A DNA stretch of 15,530 bases from an uncultured Carnobacterium sp. (lineage in GTDB: Bacteria; Bacillota; Bacilli; Lactobacillales; Aerococcaceae), in assembly GCA_937976325.1 (NCBI GenBank), contig CALJSD010000089.1:1-15530 (forward strand), given 5' to 3'. The notes beneath the pieces were generated by a model. The model had not been told where the DNA came from. It searched no databases and saw nothing but the letters and a program-made list of their open reading frames with translations. Shown here in pieces: positions 5,954 through 13,301 of the stretch (its first letter is position 1; each line of letters opens with the position of its first letter). Both the position numbers and the translations under genes were made by a program.

Positions 5954-7711
5954 ATGAACAAAACAAATCTCGATTTACTAAAACTTATTAAACAACAAGA
6001 TATTCAAAATCAAAGAGAGTTAGCAGAGCTTTCAGGCTATTCGCTTGGTCTCGTGAATCGTGAATTAAAACGACTACGAGAACTGGAACTTGTAGATGAT
6101 AAATTCAATCTAACAAGTAAAGCGAAGACGCTTTTTAAGAAAAATAAACCAAAGAATGCTGTTATTTTGGCTGCAGGATTTGGGATGCGTATGGTTCCAA
6201 TCAATACTGAGACACCAAAAGGGCTTCTTGAAGTGAAGAAAGAGCCGCTGATTGAACGCTTGATTAAGCAACTACAAGCAGTAGGGATTACGGACATTAC
6301 CGTAGTCGTTGGCTTTATGAAAGAGCAATACGAGTACTTGATGGATGACTATCAAGTGAAACTAGCAGTGAATAGAGACTATGCGACAAAAAATAATTTC
6401 TATTCATTACAACGTGTGGCAGGAATTCTAGGCAATACGTATATCGTTCCTTGTGACTTATGGTGTAAGGAATCTCCATTTGATACAGATGAATTGTATT
6501 CATGGTATTTACTTGGTCAAGAAGAGGTGGAACAAAGCTTCTTTAGAGTAAATAAGAAACAAGAAATCATTACAAGTGATAAAAGAGGAAAAGGAAATCG
6601 TCCATACGGCATCTGTTATTTAACAGAAAAAGACGCTAAGGCAGTGGCAAAACAATTAAACGCTGCGGCTGTGGAGGAAAGACATGAGAAGTCATTCTGG
6701 GAAGTAACGCTTGAAGATGAGAATAGAAAATATACGGTCTATCCAAAATTAATGGATGACGCAACCGTCTTTGAAATCAATACGTATGAACAACTTCGTG
6801 AACTCGATAAATCATCCTCGCACTTAGAAACGGATGCCTTGCAGCAAATCTCGAAGGCTCTAGGAGTAACGCTCGACGAAATCGTCAATATCGAAGTGTT
6901 GAAAAAAGGAATGACGAATCGTAGCTTCCTATTTACTTGTAAGGGTCAAAAATACATTATGCGTATTCCAGGAGAAGGAACAGACCATCTCATCAATCGT
7001 AAGGAAGAAGCAGATGTATATAGCGTTCTAGAAGGTAAGCAAATTTGCGATGATGTGGTGTATATGAATCCAGACAATGGATATAAGATTACGGCGTATC
7101 TGGAAGGAGCGCGTTCATGCGATAGCACGAATAAAAAAGACTTACAGCGCTGTATGGCAAAATTACGCGAGTTCCATCAGTCAAAATTAAAAGTGAAGCA
7201 TACTTTTGATCCATTTAAGCAAATTGAGTTTTATCAAAGCTTGTGGAATGGTCAATCTTCTTATTATAAAGACCATGCTGAAATTCAGAAGAAGATTCTT
7301 GGGCTCAAGAGTTTCGTTGAAAAATATAAAGCAGAGCCCGTATTGAGTCATATCGATTCAGTCTATGACAACTTCTTATTTACAAAAGAGGGAGACATTC
7401 GTCTGATTGACTGGGAATACGCTGGAATGCAAGATCCGCATATTGATATTGCAATGTTCTGTATTTATGCAGGATATGACCGCAAGCAGGCAGATGCACT
7501 CATCGACCTTTATTTTGAAGGAAAATGCGAGAAGATGACACGTGTAAAGATCTATGCGTATATGGCGATTAGCGGGATGCTGTGGAGTAACTGGTGCGAG
7601 TACAAACGTACACTCGGCGTTGACTTTGGTGAGTACTCATTAATGCAATACCGTTATGCCAAAGATTTCTACCGCATTGTGCAAGAAGAATTAGCAAAAG
7701 AGGAAAAATAA
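5954..7711 (+). CDS. licCA: HTH / choline-phosphate cytidylyltransferase / choline kinase fusion (LicC-LicA type)
   Basis: A 585-residue, three-part protein. Residues 1-60 form a winged helix-turn-helix of MarR-like type (NQRELAELSGYSLGLVNRELKRLRELELV). Residues about 67-285 form a nucleotidyltransferase: AVILAAGFGMRM...TPKGLLEV at 69-94, NNFYSL at 147-152, and the metal-site PCDLW with D168. Residues about 300-575 form a LicA-like choline kinase: GMTNRS (319-324), YIMRIPGEGTDHLINR, the catalytic H466-x-D468-x4-N473 and the metal-binding LIDWEYAG with D486. It would phosphorylate choline and activate phosphocholine with CTP. LicC-LicA fusions are known (Treponema denticola LicCA); the added HTH suggests DNA binding or autoregulation, which is inference. 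The start is ATG 5954, with AGAGG (5941-5945) and a promoter just upstream; an in-frame ATG at 5810 lies within the preceding terminator region and is rejected. In the transferase domain, the LicC YWD and EID motifs appear as FWE and EIN. It overlaps the next gene by one base. Confidence 0.85.
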   Translation: MNKTNLDLLKLIKQQDIQNQRELAELSGYSLGLVNRELKRLRELELVDDKFNLTSKAKTLFKKNKPKNAVILAAGFGMRMVPINTETPKGLLEVKKEPLIERLIKQLQAVGITDITVVVGFMKEQYEYLMDDYQVKLAVNRDYATKNNFYSLQRVAGILGNTYIVPCDLWCKESPFDTDELYSWYLLGQEEVEQSFFRVNKKQEIITSDKRGKGNRPYGICYLTEKDAKAVAKQLNAAAVEERHEKSFWEVTLEDENRKYTVYPKLMDDATVFEINTYEQLRELDKSSSHLETDALQQISKALGVTLDEIVNIEVLKKGMTNRSFLFTCKGQKYIMRIPGEGTDHLINRKEEADVYSVLEGKQICDDVVYMNPDNGYKITAYLEGARSCDSTNKKDLQRCMAKLREFHQSKLKVKHTFDPFKQIEFYQSLWNGQSSYYKDHAEIQKKILGLKSFVEKYKAEPVLSHIDSVYDNFLFTKEGDIRLIDWEYAGMQDPHIDIAMFCIYAGYDRKQADALIDLYFEGKCEKMTRVKIYAYMAISGMLWSNWCEYKRTLGVDFGEYSLMQYRYAKDFYRIVQEELAKEEK

Positions 7712-8445
7712 TGACAAATAATGTAAAACGAGCGATTATTATGGCTGCGGGTAAAGGGACAAGAATGCGCCCGATTACAAATACCATTCCAAAACCGCTT
7801 GTAAAAGTAAATGGGAAACGAATGATTGACACCGTTATTGGTGCGCTTCATGAACAAGGAATCCATGAAATTTATGTCGTGGTAGGTTATTTGAAAGAGA
7901 AGTTTGCTGAACTTAAAGCAGACTATCCAGAAATTAACATTGTTGAAAATCCATACTTCGATGTCGCTAATAATATTTCATCACTGTATGTAGTTCGTGA
8001 TCATTTAGAAGAAGTGATTATTTTAGATGGCGACCAATTAATCTACAACAGTGAAATTCTACATCCAGAGTTTACACGTTCAGGATATGCATGTATGCCG
8101 GTCGAAAATGGTACAGAGGAATGGTTAATGCAAGTGGATGACAATGGCGTTGTTACAAGCTGTAGTCGTACAGGAGGACAGAAGGGATGGCAATTATTTA
8201 GCATCTCTCGTTGGACGAAAGAAGACGGTCAACAGTTAAAACGTCATCTTGAAATCGAATTTGAGGAAAAGAAAAACCATGATATTTACTGGGATGATGT
8301 GGCGATGTTCTGCTACCCAGATGAATATGAAATGGGCATTTATCCAATGCAAGAAGGGGATATCGTGGAAATCGATAGCCTTGAAGAATTAGTAGCAGTA
8401 GATGACTCTTACAAGAGTGTTCTAGAGGAGGCAAATCATGAATAA
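7711..8445 (+). CDS. licC: Choline-phosphate cytidylyltransferase (LicC-type nucleotidyltransferase)
   Basis: Cytosolic nucleotidyltransferase predicted to make CDP-choline from CTP and phosphocholine. The 244 residues are near the size of pneumococcal LicC (about 230). Motifs in order: the nucleotide-binding loop IIMAAGKGTRMRPITNTIPKPLVKV, VVVGYLKE, NISSLYVV, the metal-binding LDGDQLIYN, GTEEWLM, DIYWDDV, and the C-terminal VEIDSLEELVAV. These parallel LicC closely, including the two late Asp motifs (YWD, EID) that are altered in the upstream fusion. ATG 7711 overlaps the fusion's TAA, and AGAGGA at 7699-7704 is its ribosome binding site. The end overlaps the transporter start by 8 nt. A sugar-phosphate nucleotidyltransferase is the alternative, but context argues for choline. 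Confidence 0.87.
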   Translation: MTNNVKRAIIMAAGKGTRMRPITNTIPKPLVKVNGKRMIDTVIGALHEQGIHEIYVVVGYLKEKFAELKADYPEINIVENPYFDVANNISSLYVVRDHLEEVIILDGDQLIYNSEILHPEFTRSGYACMPVENGTEEWLMQVDDNGVVTSCSRTGGQKGWQLFSISRWTKEDGQQLKRHLEIEFEEKKNHDIYWDDVAMFCYPDEYEMGIYPMQEGDIVEIDSLEELVAVDDSYKSVLEEANHE

Positions 8446-9964
8446 TGAAGTAGAAAAGAAAAATCTTAGAGATGAGATTGACTGGGTCGCAACGCTTGTA
8501 CCGCTATTTGGAGTAGTGGTGTTAGGAATTCTCTTTATGATATTTCCAGATGCAAGTTCAGCGGTTCTAGAAGGCGTTCGTAGTTTTCTAGGCGATCAAT
8601 TCAGTATTTACTACGCAATGCTTGCGGTGGGTGTTTTCCTTTGTAGTGTGTATGTGGCTTTTTCAAAATACGGCAAAATCGTTCTTGGTGGCGAAGATAG
8701 TGAAGTCGAATATTCCAACTTTAAATGGGGTGTGATGATTTTTACGTCTACGATGGCAGCGGATATCGTGTTCTATGCGATGATCGAATGGGCATTATAT
8801 GCGCAAGAATCTTACCTTGGTGAGCTCGGTAGTGTTCAAAAATGGGCGTCAACATTCCCATTATTCCACTGGGGACCAATCGCATGGAGCTTCTACATCA
8901 TGCTTGCGGTGGCCTTTGGATTTATGTTGCATAATCGTAAAGTAGAGAAACAAAAATTCTCTGAAGCTTGTCGTCCACTTCTTGGAGACAAAGTTGACGG
9001 TTGGATGGGGAAAACCATCGACTTGATTGCCATCTTCGCGTTAATCGCGGGTACTGCTACAACTTTCTCACTTGCGACTCCGCTTCTGTCAGCAGCGATG
9101 AGCCAAGTGTTTGGGATTCAAAATTCGAAAATTATCACGATTGTAGTCCTATTATTAATTGCAGCCGTATATACAAGTACGGTAATGCTTGGAATGGACG
9201 CCGTTTCTAAACTAGCGGCCATCTGTACGTATTTATTCTTTGCCTTACTAGGATACTTCTTATTCTTCGGTGGAGAAACAGTGTATATCTTAGAAACAGG
9301 GTTTAGCGCAATTGGGAACCTTGTCCAAAACTTTATCGGAATGTCTACGTGGCTTGATCCGCTTCGTGAAACAAGCTTCCCACAAAAATGGACAATCTAT
9401 TATTGGTCTTATTGGATGGTTTGGTGTGTGGCTACACCGTTCTTTATCGGTAGTATTTCAAAAGGACGTACCGTTAAAAACACTGTTCTTGGTGGATACG
9501 CATGGGGGATTGCTGGGACATTTACGGCGTTTATCATCCTTGGAAACTATGGCTTAGCGCAACAGTTAAAACATGGCTTGGATATTACTGGTATTCTAAG
9601 TAATAACGCAGATTACGCGGCAGCTATTTTGAAAATTTTTGATACCATGCCTTTAGCTAACATTGGATTGTTATTACTAGCAGTTACGATGATTGCCTTT
9701 TACGCGACAACATTCGACGCATTAACGCTTGTGGTGTCTGCTTATTCTTATAAAGAATTGGAGCACACTCATGGTAGTGATAAACGTGTCCGCATGTTCT
9801 GGTCACTCGTATTTATCTTATTCCCAATCGCGTTGATTTTCTCAGAAAACTCAATGTATAACTTACAGTCGGTTGCGATTATCGCAGCACTTCCAATTGG
9901 GATTATTATCGTCATGATTATTGCTAGCTTCTTTAAGGATGCGAAAGACTATCTTAAAAATTAA
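8438..9964 (+). CDS. BCCT-family transporter, probably choline uptake
   Basis: A 508-residue, about 12-helix secondary transporter of the betaine/choline/carnitine family. The family signature lies at 318-334 (KWTIYYWSYWMVW...PFFIGSISKGRT). The aromatic-box positions read W323, Y325, W326 and W329, so one of the usual tryptophans is a tyrosine. In the earlier substrate-site helix the common E-P pair is E117-W118 (VFYAMIEWALY). Helices run from about residue 17 to about 500, with a short charged tail rather than a long osmosensing domain, which suggests a nutrient-uptake role and not osmoregulation. Ribosome binding site AGAGGAGG (8424-8431) lies 6 nt before the ATG, which overlaps licC by 8 nt. 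It occupies the place that the unrelated transporter LicB holds in streptococcal lic operons. Exact substrate is inferred from context. Confidence 0.88.
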   Translation: MNNEVEKKNLRDEIDWVATLVPLFGVVVLGILFMIFPDASSAVLEGVRSFLGDQFSIYYAMLAVGVFLCSVYVAFSKYGKIVLGGEDSEVEYSNFKWGVMIFTSTMAADIVFYAMIEWALYAQESYLGELGSVQKWASTFPLFHWGPIAWSFYIMLAVAFGFMLHNRKVEKQKFSEACRPLLGDKVDGWMGKTIDLIAIFALIAGTATTFSLATPLLSAAMSQVFGIQNSKIITIVVLLLIAAVYTSTVMLGMDAVSKLAAICTYLFFALLGYFLFFGGETVYILETGFSAIGNLVQNFIGMSTWLDPLRETSFPQKWTIYYWSYWMVWCVATPFFIGSISKGRTVKNTVLGGYAWGIAGTFTAFIILGNYGLAQQLKHGLDITGILSNNADYAAAILKIFDTMPLANIGLLLLAVTMIAFYATTFDALTLVVSAYSYKELEHTHGSDKRVRMFWSLVFILFPIALIFSENSMYNLQSVAIIAALPIGIIIVMIIASFFKDAKDYLKN

Positions 9965-9991
9965 GCTTTGAGATATTTTGAAAATAAAAAT

Positions 9992-10040
9992 AACCTATTG
10001 TTTAAAGTCAGTGTGGCTTTAAGCAATAGGTTTTTGTTTT
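9992..10040. terminator. Bidirectional terminator between the choline operon and copY
   Basis: AACCTATTG (9992-10000) pairs with CAATAGGTT (10024-10032). The stem continues inward through TTTAAAG (10001-10007) with CTTTAAG (10017-10023), including one wobble pair, to a small loop, about 18 bp in all. TTTTTGTTTT follows on the + strand (10031-10040). The A-rich AAAATAAAAA before it supplies a U-run on the - strand. It ends the BCCT gene and the convergent copY. Confidence 0.9.
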
Positions 10041-10479
10041 AGTGATGATGGTGATGACAATTACATTGACCTGGTAGGCAGTTACATGCAACAGATGTTG
10101 GAGCAGTGGTTGCTTTGTCCTTTAAGGCGTTCATTAAATCTTGAATGTCATCTTGACTCAAAGTCGCCTTATCAATTAGTGTATGTAACAAATTCCCATT
10201 CTGTTTATGGCAAACTTGATCTAAAAGAACATCGGTCTCTTGATCGAGTTGTGCTTTCTCAGAAATCGTTGCCGAGTAGTGGAATGGTTTCTTTCTGTCA
10301 TCGATTTGAATATATCCTTTTTTGGTTAAACGGATAATCAGGGTTTTAATTGTTGAGTCACTCCAAGAAAATGAGCGTTGCAATTGTTCGATAATATATC
10401 CACTTGTGCTGTTTGGATTCGCCCATAGAACACGCATGATTTGACGCTCAGAAGGGCTCATTGGTTGAAATTCTGTCAT
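10039..10479 (-). CDS. copY: CopY-type copper-responsive repressor (BlaI/MecI/CopY family)
   Basis: A 146-residue winged-helix repressor. The N-terminal DNA-binding domain (MSPSERQIMRVLWANPNSTSGYIIEQL...WSDSTIKTLIIRLTKKGYI) is typical of BlaI/CopY. The C-terminus carries the CopY metal hook C132-N-C134-L-P-G-Q-C139-N-C141 (C-x-C-x4-C-x-C), which binds Zn when repressing and Cu(I) when induced. It is followed at once by five terminal histidines, which I do not recall as a feature of the Enterococcus hirae protein. ATG 10479 has AAAGGAG (complement of 10488-10494) at 8 nt. No copA, copB or copZ is adjacent, so it is an orphan repressor; its targets lie elsewhere apart from the cop-box at its own promoter, which suggests autoregulation. 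It is convergent with the choline operon and divergent from nrdI. Confidence 0.92.
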   Translation of the reverse strand: MTEFQPMSPSERQIMRVLWANPNSTSGYIIEQLQRSFSWSDSTIKTLIIRLTKKGYIQIDDRKKPFHYSATISEKAQLDQETDVLLDQVCHKQNGNLLHTLIDKATLSQDDIQDLMNALKDKATTAPTSVACNCLPGQCNCHHHHH

Positions 10480-10504
10480 AAATAGAACTCCTTTCTACAT
10501 GTTT

Positions 10505-10533
10505 AGTCTACAGTCGTCAACCGTTTTTGTCAA
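10505..10533 (-). promoter_or_regulatory. copY promoter
   Basis: On the - strand, TTGACA (complement of 10528-10533) is a perfect -35 box. A 17-nt spacer separates it from TAGACT (complement of 10505-10510). The copY start codon lies about 26 nt further on. The -10 box and spacer are covered by the cop-box at 10506-10521. Confidence 0.75.
10506..10521. promoter_or_regulatory. CopY operator (cop-box)
   Basis: GTCTACAGTCGTCAAC fits every position of the cop-box consensus as I recall it for streptococci/enterococci (RNYKACANNYGTMRNY). It overlaps the -10 region of the copY promoter, the right place for autorepression. A weaker copy, TACATGTTTA (10496-10505), resembles TACAnnTGTA with one mismatch and lies 13 nt away. 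Paired boxes are common at cop promoters, but this second one is doubtful. Confidence 0.7.
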
Positions 10534-10586
10534 TCGTTTTACTTGATTTTTCGCGTACACTAAATGTCGGGGGTAGGTAGCAAGAG

Positions 10587-10633
10587 TCACTATATTTTGT
10601 GTTTCGTAAAAAAAACAATACAAAATGTTGTTA
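10587..10633. promoter_or_regulatory. Two NrdR-box-like sites upstream of nrdI
   Basis: Box 1, TCACTATATTTTGTGT (10587-10602), agrees at 14 of 16 positions with ACACwATATATwGTGT, the NrdR-box consensus as I recall it. Box 2, ATACAAAATGTTGTTA (10618-10633), agrees at 11 of 16. The two are exactly 31 bp apart start to start, about three helical turns, the usual spacing of NrdR pairs. They lie just upstream of the nrd promoter -35. NrdR-ATP/dATP would repress nrdIEF when dNTPs are plentiful. AAAATGTTG is also directly repeated (10622-10630, 10633-10641). Confidence 0.7.
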
Positions 10634-10638
10634 AAATG

Positions 10639-10667
10639 TTGCAAAAAACTTCTAGGCTGGATATAAT
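10639..10667 (+). promoter_or_regulatory. nrdIEF promoter
   Basis: TTGCAA (10639-10644), a 17-nt spacer and a perfect TATAAT (10662-10667). Transcription would start near 10674, leaving a leader of about 63 nt before the nrdI GTG at 10737. Box 2 of the NrdR-like pair ends 6 nt before the -35. Confidence 0.8.
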
Positions 10668-10736
10668 TAGTCTCGTGAGTTTCAAGTGAGCTAGAAATGC
10701 ATTTTCGTGTATTTCGAATTCAGAAATGGAGTAACT

Positions 10737-11102
10737 GTGAAAGTCGTTTATTTATCGCTAACTGGAAAGACAAGACAATTCGTAAAAAAATTGGACTGGG
10801 ATTTTATCGAGATTTCTAAGAAAAATTCTACAGTACAAATGGAAGAACCTTATATCGTCATTACACCAACCTATGGAGAGCAAGTGGCGAATTTTTTTTA
10901 TGAATTTATTGATTTTGGCGAGAATCGCGCGCTATTAAAAGGGGTTGCCGGTTCAGGGAATCGCAATTTCAATACGAGCTTTTGTTCCAATGCCAGAGCG
11001 TTAGCGGCTAAATACCAAATTCCATTGCTGCATTGCTTTGAAAATCAAGGTACAGATAAAGATGTACAAATACTAATAGAAAAGGTGAGAGAGATTGGAT
11101 AG
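10737..11102 (+). CDS. nrdI: NrdI, flavodoxin-like activator of class Ib ribonucleotide reductase
   Basis: FMN-binding flavoprotein that supplies the oxidant (superoxide/peroxide) used to assemble the Mn(III)2-tyrosyl radical in NrdF. The 121 residues match short Lactobacillales NrdI proteins. The phosphate-binding loop is YLSLTGKTRQF (residues 5-15); YIVITPTYGE (39-48) and the flavin-facing GSGNRNFN (72-79) follow. I chose GTG 10737, which gives the family N-terminus (MKVVYLSLTG) and has TGGAG (10727-10731) at 5 nt; an in-frame GTG at 10707 would add ten residues without a ribosome binding site. It overlaps nrdE by 8 nt in the nrdI-E-F operon. Confidence 0.93.
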   Translation: MKVVYLSLTGKTRQFVKKLDWDFIEISKKNSTVQMEEPYIVITPTYGEQVANFFYEFIDFGENRALLKGVAGSGNRNFNTSFCSNARALAAKYQIPLLHCFENQGTDKDVQILIEKVREIG

Positions 11103-13272
11103 TCCAAAATTAATTAACAAGACTCAGGAAGTTACATACTTCGCATTAAACAATGAGTTAAACCGTCCAGTTGATGGGAAAATTCCATTGCATAAAGATC
11201 GTGAAGCGGTTCGTGCGTTCTTCTTAGAACACGTGAACCCAAATACAGTTTTCTTCTATACATTAGATGAAAAACTCGATTACTTAATCGAACACGATTA
11301 TTTAGAAGCAGAATTTTTAGGGAAATACAACCGTAAATTCGTTAAGAAATTAATGAAAGAAACGTACAAGAAAAAATTCCGTTTCCGTTCATTCATGTCT
11401 GCGTTCAAATTCTACAAACAATATGCAATGAAGACAAACGATGGTCAACGTTACTTAGAACGTTTTGAAGATCGTATTGTATTTAACGCTCTTTTCTTAG
11501 CTGATGGCGATGAGCAATTAGCACATGATTTAGCAGAAGAAATGATTACACAACGTTACCAACCAGCAACACCAACATTCTTGAATGCCGGAAGAAAACG
11601 TCGTGGGGAACTCGTTTCATGCTTCTTAATTCAAACAACAGACGACATGAACAGTATCGGTCGTACAATCAACTCAGCTCTTCAATTATCAAGAATTGGG
11701 GGAGGAGTAGGGGTAAGCTTGTCTAACGTTCGTGCAGCAGGTGACCCAATCAAGAAAATTGAGAATGCATCAAGCGGTGTTGTTCCAATTATGAAATTAT
11801 TAGAAGATAGTTTCAGCTACTCAAACCAATTAGGTCAACGTAACGGTGCCGGTGCGGTTTACTTAAACGTATTCCACCCAGATATCGTATCGTTCTTATC
11901 TACGAAAAAAGAAAACGCGGATGAAAAAGTGCGTGTGAAGACATTATCACTTGGGTTAGTTGTTCCAGATAAATTCTACGAATTAATCAAAAACGATGAC
12001 ATTATGTACTTATTCAGCCCATACGATGTGGAACGTATTTACGGCGTACCATTCTCATATGTGGACATCACTAAAGAATATGACAACATGGTGAACAACC
12101 CTGAAATCCGTAAATCTAAATTACGTGCGCGTGACTTAGAAAACGAAATTAGTAAATTACAACAAGAATCTGGATATCCATATGTGGTGAACATCGATAC
12201 AGCAAACCGTGTAAACCCAATCGATGGAAAGATCATCATGAGTAATTTATGTTCTGAAATCTTACAAGTTCAAGAACCTTCAGTAATCAACAATGCTCAA
12301 GAATATGAACACTTAGGAACAGATATCAGCTGTAACTTAGGTTCAACAAACATCGTGAACTTAATGAAATCTCCTGACTTCGAACGCTCTGTAGATGTAG
12401 CGGTTCGTGCGTTAACTTTCGTAACAGACCACTCAAGTATCGATGCTGTACCAACTGTTAAAAACGGAAACAGCAAAGCACATACAATCGGTCTTGGAGC
12501 GATGGGATTACACACATTCTTTGCATTAAATCAAATGGAATACGGCTCACCTGAGTCTATCGAAGCCACTGATTTATACTTCAGAATGTTGAACTTCTAC
12601 ACATTGAAAGCAAGTAACAAGATTGCTAAAGAACGCGGTAAATCTTTCGAAGGTTTCGAACGTTCTAAATACGCAACAGGTGAATACTTCGATAGCTACA
12701 TTGCTGAAGATGTACAAATTCAATCTGACAAAGTGAAGAAAATCTTTGAAAAACTTCCAATTCCAACTGCAGAAGATTGGAAACAATTAAAAGAAGACGT
12801 GATGAGCGGTGGATTATATCACCAAAACCGTTTAGCAATTGCGCCAACTGGTTCAATCAGCTACGTAAACGAAACAAGTGCTTCATTACACCCAATCACT
12901 CGTTTAATTGAAGAACGTCAAGAGAAGAAGACTGGTAAAACTTATTACCCAGCTCCATTCTTATCAAATGACACTTTACCATTCTACAAATCAGCGTACG
13001 ATATCGATATGCGTAAAGTAATCGATGTATACGCAGCGGCTCAAAAACATATCGACCAAGGAATGAGTTTGACACTCTTCATGCGTTCAGAACTTCCTGA
13101 AGGATTATACGAATGGAAAGAAGGACGTACAAACAAGATGACAACACGTGACTTAAACATTTTACGTAACTACGCGTGGAATAAAGGCATCAAGTCAATC
13201 TACTATGTACGTACATTTACAGAAAACAACGATGAAATCGGAAGTAATGCTTGCGAAAGCTGCAGCATTTAA
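11095..13272 (+). CDS. nrdE: Class Ib ribonucleoside-diphosphate reductase alpha subunit
   Basis: Catalytic subunit that reduces ribonucleoside diphosphates to deoxyribonucleotides, with the radical supplied by NrdF. The 725 residues are the expected size. As in class Ib, the N-terminus has no full ATP-cone. The redox cysteines are C176 (LVSCFL) and C413 (DISCNLGSTN); the active-site N384-L-C386-S-E388 carries the thiyl radical cysteine; the C-terminal shuttle pair is C720-E-S-C723. The specificity-site and finger regions (SRIGGGVGVSLSN, NGAGAVYLNVFHPDI) are intact. The start is TTG 11095, supported by AAAGGTGA (11081-11088) at 6 nt and by homologous N-termini; it overlaps nrdI by 8 nt. The electron donor NrdH is not encoded nearby. 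Confidence 0.97.
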   Translation: MDSPKLINKTQEVTYFALNNELNRPVDGKIPLHKDREAVRAFFLEHVNPNTVFFYTLDEKLDYLIEHDYLEAEFLGKYNRKFVKKLMKETYKKKFRFRSFMSAFKFYKQYAMKTNDGQRYLERFEDRIVFNALFLADGDEQLAHDLAEEMITQRYQPATPTFLNAGRKRRGELVSCFLIQTTDDMNSIGRTINSALQLSRIGGGVGVSLSNVRAAGDPIKKIENASSGVVPIMKLLEDSFSYSNQLGQRNGAGAVYLNVFHPDIVSFLSTKKENADEKVRVKTLSLGLVVPDKFYELIKNDDIMYLFSPYDVERIYGVPFSYVDITKEYDNMVNNPEIRKSKLRARDLENEISKLQQESGYPYVVNIDTANRVNPIDGKIIMSNLCSEILQVQEPSVINNAQEYEHLGTDISCNLGSTNIVNLMKSPDFERSVDVAVRALTFVTDHSSIDAVPTVKNGNSKAHTIGLGAMGLHTFFALNQMEYGSPESIEATDLYFRMLNFYTLKASNKIAKERGKSFEGFERSKYATGEYFDSYIAEDVQIQSDKVKKIFEKLPIPTAEDWKQLKEDVMSGGLYHQNRLAIAPTGSISYVNETSASLHPITRLIEERQEKKTGKTYYPAPFLSNDTLPFYKSAYDIDMRKVIDVYAAAQKHIDQGMSLTLFMRSELPEGLYEWKEGRTNKMTTRDLNILRNYAWNKGIKSIYYVRTFTENNDEIGSNACESCSI

Positions 13273-13301
13273 TGGGAATACGAAAGAAAGGACAAAAGCT
13301 C

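Noticed and set aside
10496..10505. Second cop-box TACATGTTTA
   Set aside because: It has one mismatch to the short palindrome but fails the longer consensus. Mentioned as doubtful, not called separately.
10650..10696. Inverted repeat TTCTAG...CTAGAA around the nrd promoter
   Set aside because: Only 6 bp with a loop of about 35 nt, and its left arm lies upstream of the expected transcript start, so it cannot fold in the mRNA.
10707..10736. Start of nrdI at GTG 10707
   Set aside because: No ribosome binding site precedes it, and the extra ten residues are absent from the family. GTG 10737 gives the normal N-terminus.
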